NCBI GenBank assembly: GCA_022712915.1
Contig: JAFLJQ010000194.1
Coordinates: forward strand, 1 to 56,201
Direction: 5' to 3'
Origin: Gammaproteobacteria bacterium
Lineage (GTDB): Bacteria > Pseudomonadota > Gammaproteobacteria > UBA6429 > Thiohalophilaceae
Length of the DNA: 56,201 nt
The translations under genes were made by a program, and so were the position numbers. Positions 43,862 to 54,547 of this stretch are shown here, piece after piece. Positions within the stretch are counted from its first letter, which is position 1, and each line of letters opens with the position of its first letter. The notes beneath the pieces were generated by a model that made no database searches, was not told the DNA's origin, and worked only from the letters and a program-made list of their open reading frames with translations.

Positions 43862-45469
43862 TTGAACTTGATCACCGACCCATGGATACCGGTGCAACGT
43901 AAAAGCGGGGCATTGGACTACATTGCCGTTTGGCAAATAACGGAGCCGGACAACCCGGTCATTAAGCTAGCTGCCCCACGACATGACTTTGATGCCGCCA
44001 TCGTACAGTTTTTAATTGGATTGTTACAAACCACGGCAACACCCGCCGATAATCGCCAATGGGGGGCATGGCTGAGCAATCCTCCCTCACCGGATGAGCT
44101 GCGCTCGAAGTTTAAAGCGTATGAAGATGTCTTTATGTTGGATGGCGAAGGGCCACGATTCATGCAGGATAGCGAACCCTTTGAGGGTGAAGAAAAGCCC
44201 ATCAGTGGCCTGTTGATCGAAGCGCCGGGTAATCGTACTTCGACCCTATTTCTGGATCATTTTATAAAAGAGGGGTCTTATAACGGCCTATGTCATTGTT
44301 GCACTGCTACGGCCTTATTTGCCCTGCAAACCAATGCACCCAGTGGCGGTGTCGGTCATCGAACTTCACTAAGAGGGGGCGGCCCCTTAACAACTCTGTT
44401 GATACCCGATACTCAGGCAAATGCGAAACACAGCGATACCTTGCCGGATACCTTATGGACAACATTATGGCTCAATGTTCTGGAGCAAAAATCGGTAAAT
44501 TGTTTTAGTGGTTCTATAGAGCTGAATAAACATAAAGATATTTTTCCCTGGATGGCGGACACACGAACCAGTGAGGCCAAGACAGGAAGTGCAACGACAC
44601 CAGAAAACGCCCATCCCTTTCAAATGTATTGGGCCATGCCTCGGCGCATTCGCATTGACTGGAATGCAGAGCAGCAGGGTGTTTGTGATTTATGTGGCGC
44701 AGAAAACCAATCTTTAGTGGTGCACTATATCACCAAAAACTACGGTGTTAATTATACCGGCGCATGGCAGCACCCCCTTAGCCCACACTATCAAGACAAA
44801 ACAAGTGGAGAGCGTTTGCCCATGCATGCGCAACCGGCGGGCTTGGTCTATCGTTATTGGCTGGCCTGGGCGCAGGGTGGGAGGCAGTATCTGGCGGCAA
44901 AGGTTATTGATGAATATAAACCGGAAAAAGGCCGACGCTTGGAAAATGAGCAACTCAGGCTTTGGGTGTTCGGTTATGACATGGACAACATGAAGGCGCG
45001 TTGTTGGTATGAAAAACAGTATCCATTGATCGTCATAGAAGACCAACAGCAGCGTAAAATTTTTTGTATTAGAGCAGAGGAAATGCTCGGTCTGGCGACA
45101 CAAATGTCAGGCTTTGTGCAGAGTTGTGTGAAGGATGCCTGGTTTGATCGCCCTGCTGATGCCCGGGGCGATACCAGTTTTATCAAAGTGGCCTTTTTTG
45201 AGCAGACTGAACCGGTCTTTTTAGAACTGCTCAATGATTTGAAAGATCGAGTTATGACGAATGAAGGGCGAACCGTCTTGCAAAATTGGCATGCACGATT
45301 GACCCATCACGCCTTAAAATTGTTTGACCATTGGGCGGCCCGTGGTGATATCACTCCATCAGACCCAAGGCGGATTGCCGAAGCACATCGCAAACTGCGT
45401 AACCTCATCTATGGCAAAAAATTATTACAGTCCCTGGGGATTGAAACTAAAAAGGAGAAAGCAGCATGA
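43862..45469 (+). CDS. cas8e: Cascade large subunit Cas8e (Cse1/CasA)
   Basis: 535 aa starting at TTG with a perfect AGGAGG site. Family features: MNLITDPWIPVQRKSG at the N-terminus, NAPSGGVGHRTSLRGGGPLTTLL, a zinc-like CDLCGAENQ pair, and a C-terminal four-helix bundle. Recognises the PAM and nucleates target unwinding. Its stop overlaps cas11 by 4 bp. Confidence 0.96.
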   Translation: MNLITDPWIPVQRKSGALDYIAVWQITEPDNPVIKLAAPRHDFDAAIVQFLIGLLQTTATPADNRQWGAWLSNPPSPDELRSKFKAYEDVFMLDGEGPRFMQDSEPFEGEEKPISGLLIEAPGNRTSTLFLDHFIKEGSYNGLCHCCTATALFALQTNAPSGGVGHRTSLRGGGPLTTLLIPDTQANAKHSDTLPDTLWTTLWLNVLEQKSVNCFSGSIELNKHKDIFPWMADTRTSEAKTGSATTPENAHPFQMYWAMPRRIRIDWNAEQQGVCDLCGAENQSLVVHYITKNYGVNYTGAWQHPLSPHYQDKTSGERLPMHAQPAGLVYRYWLAWAQGGRQYLAAKVIDEYKPEKGRRLENEQLRLWVFGYDMDNMKARCWYEKQYPLIVIEDQQQRKIFCIRAEEMLGLATQMSGFVQSCVKDAWFDRPADARGDTSFIKVAFFEQTEPVFLELLNDLKDRVMTNEGRTVLQNWHARLTHHALKLFDHWAARGDITPSDPRRIAEAHRKLRNLIYGKKLLQSLGIETKKEKAA

Positions 45470-46002
45470 GTGTGGAATTTACCCATGATAGTGAGCTGGG
45501 CATGGCTTTGGCCGAGTGGTGGCTGGGTCTTAAAGATAATAGCGCCGCACGTGCTGAACTGCGGCGTTGCAACAGTGTTGCTGAGGTTGTGATGACACCT
45601 GCCTTCCAGCGTTTTTGTCAGCGCAAGTTGCGTTCCTTAATGCAAGACACTCAAATGTGGGAAGATCGCATGGCCGCTGTTGTCGGTTTGTTGTCTCATC
45701 TGCGACACGATGCCGAATCAACGGTGCTAGGAAAGAGTGCTCGACCAGTGGAAGCCTTTGCCGAACAAATGGCCGATTTGGTGAGTGCAGATCGCCCCCT
45801 GGTGAGTGAGCTTCGTTTTCGTCGCTTGCTGCAAAATGAACGTGCAGACCTTTATGAGTCGATGACTCGTATTATTCGCATGTTAAAAGGGGGCGCAAAC
45901 CTGTATGGCCTGTCGTATTCCATTTTCCATTGGGGAGATAACGTGAAAAAGCGTTGGGCCTATGCATATTTTCCAAAAGTACCAAGTAAAAAGTCAGCGT
46001 AA
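45466..46002 (+). CDS. cas11: Cascade small subunit Cas11 (Cse2/CasB)
   Basis: 178 aa, all helical: LAEWWLGLKDNSAARAELRRCNSVAEVVMTPAF is the typical N-terminal half; FRRLLQNERADLYESMTRIIRML the C-terminal half. A Cse2 dimer binds the belly of Cascade and stabilises the R-loop. Translationally coupled to cas8e. Confidence 0.95.
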   Translation: MSVEFTHDSELGMALAEWWLGLKDNSAARAELRRCNSVAEVVMTPAFQRFCQRKLRSLMQDTQMWEDRMAAVVGLLSHLRHDAESTVLGKSARPVEAFAEQMADLVSADRPLVSELRFRRLLQNERADLYESMTRIIRMLKGGANLYGLSYSIFHWGDNVKKRWAYAYFPKVPSKKSA

Positions 46003-46067
46003 TGAGCTGTCTACCTTGTTTTAAAAAAAATTAACTGAAATTTTCATATTGATTAAGGAGAACAATA

Positions 46068-47171
46068 ATGGGACATTTTATTCAATTACATCTATTAACT
46101 TCATATCCACCGGCCAACCTAAATCGGGACGACCTGGGACGACCCAAGACCGCCATGATGGGCGGTGTACCTCGACTGAGGGTGTCATCACAAAGTCTAA
46201 AGCGCGCATGGCGAACATCAGAAATATTTGAAACCGCCCTAAAGGGGCATGTGGGTACACGCACCAAGGCGATGGGTGTTAAGGTTTATGAAAGCCTGCT
46301 TGAAAAAGGCGTGACAGACAAAAAAGCGCTGGAGTGGGCAAAGACCATTGCGGCTGTTTTTGGCAAACCTAAGTCGTTGAGCAAAAGTGAAGAAGCAAAA
46401 CTGAAAGATCCTGAAATCTCCGATAAAGAGAAAGAAGCACTAACCAACAAGCCGCTAGAAATCGAACAGTTGGCGCACTTCAGTCCGGAAGAAGAGGCCG
46501 CTATTAATGCCTTAGAAGAAACACTGGCCTCTCGGGGTGATGGCCTGCAAGCAGATGAACTTAATTTGTTACGTGCAAAACACACCGGTGCAGACATTGC
46601 TCTGTTTGGGCGTATGTTGGCATCCAGTCCGGCCTATAACACTGAGGCCGCTGCACAAGTCGCACATGCTATTAGTGTTCACAAAGTTGCGGTTGAAGAT
46701 GATTTCTTTACTGCGGTGGATGACTTGAACAATGGTGCAGAGGACATGGGGGCCGCCCATATGGGAGATATCGAATTTGGTGCAGCACTGTTTTATCAAT
46801 ATATTTGCATTGATAAGGACCTGCTAACAAAAACGTTGGCAGATACCAAATTGGTCAAAGATACCATTATGGCCATGATTGAAACCTCAGCCACTGTTGC
46901 GCCGACCGGAAAGCAAAATAGTTTTGCATCACGTGCCAGGGCATCCTACATCATGTGTGAAGTGGGCAGCCAGCAACCACGTTCACTCTCTGTTGCCTTT
47001 CTGGAGCCTATTCAAGGTAATTCTATGCTGACTGATTCAATTGCCAAATTGGAAGAAACAAAAAAGAACATGGATGCCGTGTATGGCCCATGCTCTGATT
47101 ACAGTGAGGTCATGAGTGCCGTGACGGGTACGAGCAGTCTGCAAAATATTATGATAGCCGCTGTGGAGTAA
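46068..47171 (+). CDS. cas7: Cascade backbone subunit Cas7e (Cse4/CasC)
   Basis: 367 aa with AAGGAG ribosome site. RDDLGRPKTAMMGG, VPRLRVSSQSLKRAWRTS and EDMGAAHMGDIEFGAALFYQY are typical. Several copies polymerise along the guide, one per 6 nt, flipping out each sixth base. Confidence 0.96.
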   Translation: MGHFIQLHLLTSYPPANLNRDDLGRPKTAMMGGVPRLRVSSQSLKRAWRTSEIFETALKGHVGTRTKAMGVKVYESLLEKGVTDKKALEWAKTIAAVFGKPKSLSKSEEAKLKDPEISDKEKEALTNKPLEIEQLAHFSPEEEAAINALEETLASRGDGLQADELNLLRAKHTGADIALFGRMLASSPAYNTEAAAQVAHAISVHKVAVEDDFFTAVDDLNNGAEDMGAAHMGDIEFGAALFYQYICIDKDLLTKTLADTKLVKDTIMAMIETSATVAPTGKQNSFASRARASYIMCEVGSQQPRSLSVAFLEPIQGNSMLTDSIAKLEETKKNMDAVYGPCSDYSEVMSAVTGTSSLQNIMIAAVE

Positions 47172-47176
47172 GCCAA

Positions 47177-47923
47177 ATGACGTCATATCTCATGGTACGA
47201 CTTTACGGCCCCATGGCCTCGTGGGGTGATATCGCGGTTGGTGAGCAACGCTCCACACAGGGGCATCCGAGCAAGTCAGCCGTATTTGGGTTGTTGGCGG
47301 CGGCGCTTGGAATCAAACGTGATGAAGAGGAAAAACAGTTAAGCTTGATGAATGGCTACAGCATGGCGGTAAGAGTCGATTCAGAAGGGGCTCTGCTGCG
47401 TGATTATCACACGATACAAGTACCGCCACCGCAACGTGGGCGGCGCTACTATACGCGCAAGGATGAAATGAGTGTTCCAAAATATATGTTGAATACACTC
47501 TTGTCACAGCGTGATTATCGCGTGGATGCTCATTACACCGTGGCAATATTTGCAAAAGAGGCGCCATATTCTCTGGCGGAACTGGAAGCAGCCTTGAAAA
47601 CACCGCGTTATACACTTTATCTGGGCCGTAAATCATGCCCGCTGGCCTTTCCATTACAACCGCAATTGATTGATGCTGAAAATCTCCAGGTAGCATTTGA
47701 AACATTTGTTGTGGATAACAAATTTATTCGACAAGAAAAATTGACCACCACCAATGTGGAAAAAGTTAAAGCCTACTATTGGGAAGATGTCACTCTTGAA
47801 GAAACGGGTCTGCCTGATAGCGGTGTTTATCTTCAGAATGTGCGACGAGATCAGTCAAGCAGTCGGCGGCGGTGGCAGTTTGTTAATCGCATGGAACATT
47901 TCTTAATGGTCAAGGAGGGATAA
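47177..47923 (+). CDS. cas5: Cascade subunit Cas5e (CasD)
   Basis: 248 aa. RAMP-fold start YLMVRLYGPMASWGDIAVGE, then RSTQGHPSKSAVFGLLAAALGI. Binds the 5' handle of the crRNA. Five bp after cas7. Confidence 0.95.
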   Translation: MTSYLMVRLYGPMASWGDIAVGEQRSTQGHPSKSAVFGLLAAALGIKRDEEEKQLSLMNGYSMAVRVDSEGALLRDYHTIQVPPPQRGRRYYTRKDEMSVPKYMLNTLLSQRDYRVDAHYTVAIFAKEAPYSLAELEAALKTPRYTLYLGRKSCPLAFPLQPQLIDAENLQVAFETFVVDNKFIRQEKLTTTNVEKVKAYYWEDVTLEETGLPDSGVYLQNVRRDQSSSRRRWQFVNRMEHFLMVKEG

Positions 47924-47927
47924 CATT

Positions 47928-48611
47928 ATGAGCCATTTTAGTCGCATCATCCTGGATCCAAATAATTATCGCGCAAAAAAATTACTGCAAAATATTTCAC
48001 AGAATACTTACCAAGAGCATCAGAGTCTATGGAATATGTTTCCTGATGATCCCGATGCTAAGCGTGATTTTATTTATCGATGTGAACAACGACATCTTTC
48101 GCGTGTTTATTATGTGGTTTCCAGGCGTAAGCCGCAGCAACAAGACGCTTGGGATGTTGAATCAAAACCGTATCAGCCAAAAATATTAAGCCAAGAATCA
48201 CTGGCATTCACTTTGCGCGTAAACCCGATCATTAAGCGTAAAGATGACAAAGGGAAAGCTCAACGGCATGATGTTGTCATGAATACCAAAACACAGTTGG
48301 GTTACAGCCAGTTGCCGCCGACAAAACGCCCCCCGGTGGCGGAGCTGATACAAACGTCCGGTATTAAATGGCTTCAAGACCGCAAGGAAAAATGTGGTTT
48401 CGACTTTGATGAGCAAGCCGTTATCATTGAAAGCTATGAGCAGAATCAGGCCTATAAACAAGGTAATAAAGGTGCTATTTCCTATAGTACCATGGATTTT
48501 TCAGGCGTATTACGAGTGACAGACCCTGAGAAATTTACCGAGACCTTGTTAAACGGCATCGGCCCTGCCAAAGCCTTTGGCTGTGGTTTATTGTTGGTTC
48601 GCAGGCTTTAA
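47928..48611 (+). CDS. cas6e: crRNA endonuclease Cas6e (CasE)
   Basis: 227 aa, two RAMP folds; the C-terminal Gly-rich loop is GIGPAKAFGCGLLLVRRL. Cuts at the base of the repeat hairpin and stays bound to the 3' handle. It would be expected to process both the main array and the mini-CRISPR at 42187-42264, whose second repeat keeps an intact stem. Confidence 0.95.
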   Translation: MSHFSRIILDPNNYRAKKLLQNISQNTYQEHQSLWNMFPDDPDAKRDFIYRCEQRHLSRVYYVVSRRKPQQQDAWDVESKPYQPKILSQESLAFTLRVNPIIKRKDDKGKAQRHDVVMNTKTQLGYSQLPPTKRPPVAELIQTSGIKWLQDRKEKCGFDFDEQAVIIESYEQNQAYKQGNKGAISYSTMDFSGVLRVTDPEKFTETLLNGIGPAKAFGCGLLLVRRL

Positions 48612-48669
48612 AAAACTTGGGAGACTGATCTACCGGATACTTTGCATAAGTTACAGGACGTAAAATGAA

Positions 48670-49590
48670 ATGGCTTTCATACCCCTTAAACCCATCCCAA
48701 TGAAGGATCGTGTTTCAATGCTCTTTGTTGAATACGGTCAGGTCGATGTCAAAGATGGTGCCTTTGTTGTTATCGACAAGACGGGTATCCGTACTCACAT
48801 CCCGGTTGGATCGGTTGCCTGCATAATGCTGGAGCCGGGTACGCGTGTATCACATGCCGCTATTAAATTGGCGGCACAGGTAGGGACGTTATTGGTCTGG
48901 GTGGGTGAAGCCGGGGTGCGAGTGTATGCCTCGGGACAACCGGGTGGGGCAAGGGCGGATCGTTTGCTCTATCAAGCTAGTCTTGCTCTGGATGATACCT
49001 TGCGTTTGAAAGTGGTGCGCAAAATGTATGAGTTTCGCTTTGGCGAAGAACCACCGCAGCGGCGTAGCGTAGAACAACTGCGTGGTATTGAAGGGGCGCG
49101 GGTGAAAAAACTTTATCAGTTATTGGCGCAACGTCATGGCGTAACATGGCAAGGTCGCCATTATGATCCAAAGGATTGGAATAAAGGCGACATTGCCAAC
49201 CAGTGTTTAAGTGCCGCCACCGCTTGTCTGTATGGCATCACCGAAGCGGCCATACTTGCCGCAGGTTATGCACCGGCCGTTGGCTTTATTCATACAGGCA
49301 AACCCCTTTCATTTGTCTACGATATTGCCGACCTGTTTAAATTTGATACCGTTGTACCCGTGGCCTTCAAAATTGCAGCCCGATCACCATCAAAGCCGGA
49401 TAAAGAAGTACGTCGTGCCTGCCGGGATATCTTTCGTGAAACACGCCTATTGAAGAAAATCATTCCTTCAATAGAAGAAGTTCTTTCATCCGGAGGCATC
49501 GAACCACCCAAAGCGCCTGAAGAATCTGTTCCGCCCGCCATACCCAATCCTGAATCAATCGGTGATGAAGGCCACCGCAGTGGCGGTTAA
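48670..49590 (+). CDS. cas1: Cas1 (type I-E)
   Basis: 306 aa. Residues align one-to-one with E. coli Cas1 catalytic positions: E141 (GIEGARVKKLY), H208 (GFIHTGKPLSF), D218 and D221 (VYDIADLFKFD). DWNKGDIANQCLSAATACLYG is typical. Integrates new spacers with Cas2. A longer than usual Pro/Gly-rich tail follows residue 280. Confidence 0.97.
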   Translation: MAFIPLKPIPMKDRVSMLFVEYGQVDVKDGAFVVIDKTGIRTHIPVGSVACIMLEPGTRVSHAAIKLAAQVGTLLVWVGEAGVRVYASGQPGGARADRLLYQASLALDDTLRLKVVRKMYEFRFGEEPPQRRSVEQLRGIEGARVKKLYQLLAQRHGVTWQGRHYDPKDWNKGDIANQCLSAATACLYGITEAAILAAGYAPAVGFIHTGKPLSFVYDIADLFKFDTVVPVAFKIAARSPSKPDKEVRRACRDIFRETRLLKKIIPSIEEVLSSGGIEPPKAPEESVPPAIPNPESIGDEGHRSGG

Positions 49591-49905
<315 letters not shown>

Positions 49906-49923
49906 CAATTTGAGAACGTTTAT

Positions 49924-49944
49924 TAAGGGGGGCACACCCCCTTT
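49924..49944 (+). terminator. Terminator-like hairpin after cas2
   Basis: TTAAGGGGGGCACACCCCCTTTATTTT: a 7-bp GC stem with short loop and T-rich tail, 19 bp after the cas2 stop. Confidence 0.7.
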
Positions 49945-50017
49945 ATTTTGTGTGCCATATTGGTGGAAAATATGACACACAAAAATTCTTGGTGGCATAG
50001 TAACTTACGTTAAGAGT
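49945..50017 (+). promoter_or_regulatory. CRISPR leader with an inverted repeat
   Basis: AT-rich sequence directly before repeat 1. Contains imperfect inverted arms ATTTTGTGTGCCATATT (49945-49961) and AATATGACACACAAAAAT (49969-49986), and the motif TTGGTGG twice (49960-49966, 49989-49996). The position next to cas2 and the repeat orientation mark this as the leader, so the newest spacers are at the left. Confidence 0.75.
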
Positions 50018-52852
50018 GTGTTCCCCACATGCGTGGGGATGAACCGGCTAACCTGATTCATGATGTGCTCAATGTGATGTGTTCCCCACATGCGTGGGGA
50101 TGAACCGAATATCAACGCGCCATGGCTGCATAATGGCAAGTGTTCCCCACATGCGTGGGGATGAACCGATACTCAAAATCAGGATGGAAATACGCTTCTG
50201 GTGTTCCCCACATGCGTGGGGATGAACCGGAGTTTTTATGTATAAATATATTGTTTTATTAGTGTTCCCCACATGCGTGGGGATGAACCGCCAGCACACT
50301 TGCATGTGAATACAGCACTATTGTGTTCCCCACATGCGTGGGGATGAACCGGTTTCACATGAAACGTTAAACAGGAGAATTTAGTGTTCCCCACATGCGT
50401 GGGGATGAACCGAGTTGGATGGAGACCTGCACGAATGGGGGGATGTGTTCCCCACATGCGTGGGGATGAACCGAACTGATTTAAATAAAACCAGCTCTTG
50501 CACAGGTGTTCCCCACATGCGTGGGGATGAACCGCAGAGTATAAATCTCAAGCATACAAACTATGTGTGTTCCCCACATGCGTGGGGATGAACCGACTAT
50601 AATAATAGCAATTAGCAGTAAGTTGTTGTGTTCCCCACATGCGTGGGGATGAACCGAATCGGGGATTGTTATAGCAAAACCTCCCAAAGTGTTCCCCACA
50701 TGCGTGGGGATGAACCGACACTCAAAATCAGGATGGAAATACGCTTCTGGTGTTCCCCACATGCGTGGGGATGAACCGAGGTAAACTGAAATGAGCCAAG
50801 TAGCCGAAATGTGTTCCCCACATGCGTGGGGATGAACCGCTCTTGATTTAGAAATCATCGGAAATATTAAGGTGTTCCCCACATGCGTGGGGATGAACCG
50901 AATGGATAGAGGTGATTAATTACAATGCGCCAGTGTTCCCCACATGCGTGGGGATGAACCGCGGCGACATTCAAGCATCTTGCTTACAGTATTGTGTTCC
51001 CCACATGCGTGGGGATGAACCGGGCTGGATGTTGAAATAACAGGGACAGAGAAAGTGTTCCCCACATGCGTGGGGATGAACCGATGAATATTATCCTCTA
51101 ATGATCTGATGATATGTGTTCCCCACATGCGTGGGGATGAACCGACACCCGCTCAGACGAAATAGGGATTGTTGTTGTGTTCCCCACATGCGTGGGGATG
51201 AACCGTGAGAGTAATACTCTTGGCTAAATTAACGGTCGTGTTCCCCACATGCGTGGGGATGAACCGGTCGGTGTTGATAATGAGCCAGACCAGTCAGGGT
51301 GTTCCCCACATGCGTGGGGATGAACCGTAACTGTTCCAGATACATTTTTTTCAGAAATAGTGTTCCCCACATGCGTGGGGATGAACCGGCAATGGGTTTA
51401 TTGACGAGCGGCATCTCTGGGTGTTCCCCACATGCGTGGGGATGAACCGTTAGTTGTGCGGTACGCTGTAGCCGTATAAACGTGTTCCCCACATGCGTGG
51501 GGATGAACCGAGCTGGCTAGAGTTGGGTTATCTGACGTCAGAGTGTTCCCCACATGCGTGGGGATGAACCGAGGTTATCGACCCGTGCGCCGATTCCTAC
51601 AGTGTGTTCCCCACATGCGTGGGGATGAACCGAGTTGCAGGAAGTGGATCGCCTGTTTTTGATTGTGTTCCCCACATGCGTGGGGATGAACCGCAATGGA
51701 TGTTATTATTTCTGACGCTCTGCATGTGTTCCCCACATGCGTGGGGATGAACCGGGAATTGGGTAACCCGGAAAATCAGGGTGATCGTGTTCCCCACATG
51801 CGTGGGGATGAACCGGGCGCGCAGGCACACTCTTAAGTGAGAGTAATGTGTTCCCCACATGCGTGGGGATGAACCGAACTATGTGACGGATATCCGTTTC
51901 TTCAAAAGGTGTTCCCCACATGCGTGGGGATGAACCGATACTCAAAATCAGGATGGAAATACGCTTCTGGTGTTCCCCACATGCGTGGGGATGAACCGTA
52001 CCTGCCACACCCATCGAGAATGGATCTGTGGTGTTCCCCACATGCGTGGGGATGAACCGTTTCGATATTATCGGCTAATGACGGGCACGTCGTGTTCCCC
52101 ACATGCGTGGGGATGAACCGCTTCTACGCTATTTTACAAACTGAAGGGATTTGTGTTCCCCACATGCGTGGGGATGAACCGCAAGCCCGTAGCGTCAAGA
52201 AGGACGGGAGGGCGTGTTCCCCACATGCGTGGGGATGAACCGATCTGATCCGGGTAATAACCTTTTGCCGAATAGTGTTCCCCACATGCGTGGGGATGAA
52301 CCGATAATTTAGAGGTGTGGGGCCGGGCGCGTATGGTGTTCCCCACATGCGTGGGGATGAACCGGGGTGACGCAAAAAGACGACATGGATGGTATGGTGT
52401 TCCCCACATGCGTGGGGATGAACCGGGGATAGTGAGCAGGTAGGGACGTATAGGTTGGTGTTCCCCACATGCGTGGGGATGAACCGCAGGCGATCTAATG
52501 CTGAGTCAGCCGTATCCAGTGTTCCCCACATGCGTGGGGATGAACCGTAGCCCATCTTCCCGAAAGTCCGATATTTTTAGTGTTCCCCACATACGTGGGG
52601 ATGAACCGGGTTAGCAAAAAAAGGCAGCAGTTCGACACCAGTGTTCCCCACATGCGTGGGGATGAACCGCCCAGAAATAGTAGGGACAACATCACCCAGT
52701 TGTGTTCCCCACATGCGTGGGGATGAACCGAGGGGGTGGGTTGGTCGGGGTTGTTTTGATCAGTGTTCCCCACATGCGTGGGGATGAACCGCGTTCAATC
52801 TGTTCTTGGGCCTTAGCCTGTGCGTGTTCCCCACATGCGTGGGGATGAACCG
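50018..52852 (+). CRISPR. Type I-E CRISPR array, 47 repeats and 46 spacers
   Basis: 29-bp repeat GTGTTCCCCAC-ATGC-GTGGGGATGAACCG with a 6-bp stem; period 61 bp throughout, so spacers are 32 bp. Repeats are essentially identical; the one change I noticed is G to A in the loop of repeat 43 (52580-52608). The last repeat is intact, so no decayed trailer end is seen. Spacers 3, 12 and 32 (50169, 50718, 51938) are the same sequence, with one base different in spacer 12. Confidence 0.98.
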
Positions 52853-53551
52853 TTAAAACTGGCATAACCACACCACGAATCATGGGGTCATAACACTTGA
52901 TACACTTCCTGAGATTAATTGATTTAAGGTATTTCTTCTGGCTCTACAAATTGATATGTATTGCCGTCCCAGTACAGGTAGGTATCAATTCCAGCTTCGT
53001 TTGGTAGTATCAAAACATCTCCTTATCGCGTTAAAGTATGTTCACTGCCGCACAGGCAGCTTAGAAAGAAGAGGGTAAAGGTACAACTTAGCCGGACACC
53101 CACGATAAGACTTGATTAAATATGCATTAATTTCAAGTAGTTAGTGGTGATGGCTGTTTTTTAGGGTGAGTTGAGGTATCCCTACAAATTCCATTTTATC
53201 GTGTCATTGTGAGGAAAGACTTAAAAATAAGTGTTTTTTAGTGTGTATGCATTCCCACGCAGAGAGACTGTGAACGAGGAAGTGTTGACGCGGCAATCTT
53301 GGTGGGCATGATGTTGTAGCGGGAGATTGCTTCAGTCGCTTACTCCTTCGCAAAGACGGGGGGTAAGGCGTTTTGGTTGATTCATTGTGTGGGATCTGGC
53401 TCACTCAAGATCTGTTTGATAAAAGCTGTTCTAACGAAGCAGCGTCGTAAAAAAACTGGGTTAGAACACTATCATTTCTAATATTAGATAAATCTGTGTT
53501 CCGCCCCCGATTGTTGAACTGTAACCATATGTGTTTAAAAAGGGCCCAAAG
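52853..53551. other. Gene-poor region after the array
   Basis: About 700 bp. A degenerate coding-like stretch (52930-53020) has no intact frame. From about 53085 it carries one end of the CCGGACACCC element family, then repeat C (53167-53377) with a REP-like palindrome at about 53237-53281 inside it. No supported gene. Confidence 0.55.
53167..53377. repeat. Dispersed repeat C, left copy
   Basis: Shares GCGGCAATCTTGGTGGGC, GAGATTGCTTCAGTCGC and ACTCCTTCGCAAAGACGG with 54261-54431. It is internally palindromic (GTGAGGA...TCCTTCGCA and GCGGCAATCT...AGATTGC). It carries an extra ~45 bp REP-like hairpin that the right copy lacks. Confidence 0.75.
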
Positions 53552-54211
53552 ATGCTATTAAATTTATCTGCCAACGAAGTCCGCGTTATCGGTTGCCTGA
53601 TGGAGAAATCCGTTGTCACGCCGGAACAGTATCCACTGTCGCTCAATGCGCTGGTCAACGCCTGTAATCAGAAGTCAAGCCGCGATCCTGTCATGTCACT
53701 GGAACAGGGTATGGCGCAGCGTACCGCACGTGACCTGAAGGACAAACATATCGTTCGCATTGAGGAGAATTTCAAGAGCGGTGTTGAAAAATATACACAT
53801 ATTTTTTGCAACACGCACTTTGGCGAATATCAATTTGACACGGCTCAGTTCGCTATTGTCTGCTTGCTTTTGCTGCGTGGATCTCAGACACCAGGAGAAC
53901 TCAGGGCGCGCAGTGGGCGCCTGCATTCCTTTGCCGACAATGCGGCTGTCGTGGCGTCTCTTACCGGACTGATCGAGCGGGAGGGCGAACCGTTGGTCGT
54001 GATGTTGCCGCGAACGCCTGGACGCAAGGATGCAGAGTACATGCATCTCTTCTCCGGCCCCATTGACGTTGAAGCATATGTGAGTCATTCGCAGACTAAG
54101 ATTGATACCAGGGCTTCAGAGTATGTGAGTGTATCTGAGTTAGTGCAGAGAGTGAGCAAGCTGGAAGAAGACGTTGCCGAACTCAAGGAGCAATTAAAGA
54201 CATCATCATAG
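53552..54211 (+). CDS. yceH: UPF0502/DUF480 protein YceH
   Basis: 219 aa from the ATG at 53552 (MLLNLSANEVRVIG); a GTG 21 bp upstream is in frame but less likely. Family motifs: MEKSVVTPEQYPLSLNALVNACNQKSSRDPV, LLLLRGSQTPGELRARSGRLH, and a C-terminal coiled coil (RVSKLEEDVAELKEQL). Two winged-helix folds are expected. Function unknown; it stands alone between two copies of repeat C. Confidence 0.93.
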   Translation: MLLNLSANEVRVIGCLMEKSVVTPEQYPLSLNALVNACNQKSSRDPVMSLEQGMAQRTARDLKDKHIVRIEENFKSGVEKYTHIFCNTHFGEYQFDTAQFAIVCLLLLRGSQTPGELRARSGRLHSFADNAAVVASLTGLIEREGEPLVVMLPRTPGRKDAEYMHLFSGPIDVEAYVSHSQTKIDTRASEYVSVSELVQRVSKLEEDVAELKEQLKTSS

Positions 54212-54260
54212 CCGTTTGTTTATGTGTTTATGCGGACACCCATGTTAATAGCCCGCTAAG

Positions 54261-54431
54261 GTGATTTGAGGTAGCCCCTACAGATTTCATTTTATCATGT
54301 CGTTGCGAGGAGACACTTAAAAACAAGTGTTTTTTAGTGTTTACGCGGCAATCTTGGTGGGCGCAACGTTGTAGCTGGAGATTGCTTCAGTCGCGTACTC
54401 CTTCGCAAAGACGGGGGGGTATAGCGTTTTT
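54261..54431. repeat. Dispersed repeat C, right copy
   Basis: Same orientation as 53167-53377, without the REP-like insertion. Together the two copies flank yceH. Confidence 0.75.
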
Positions 54432-54444
54432 CATATCGCAACTT

Positions 54445-54547
54445 AGCCGGACACCCATGATAAGCATTTGTTAGATATACATTAACTTCAAACGTTTATC
54501 GGCAACGGTTGTTTTTACAGGGTGAGTTTAAGGTGGGTGTCCGGTTA
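54445..54547. mobile_element. Short MITE-like element (CCGGACACCC ends)
   Basis: Begins AGCCGGACACCCATGATAAG and ends GGTGGGTGTCCGGTT, an inverted pair, about 103 bp, no ORF. Its right end sits exactly at the broken end of the IS91-type transposase. Confidence 0.7.

Noticed and set aside
50069-52883. Several minus-strand ORFs with repeated SSPRMWGT or VHPHACGEH peptides
   Set aside because: They are translations of the CRISPR repeat and its 61-bp period (frames rotate every unit), not proteins.
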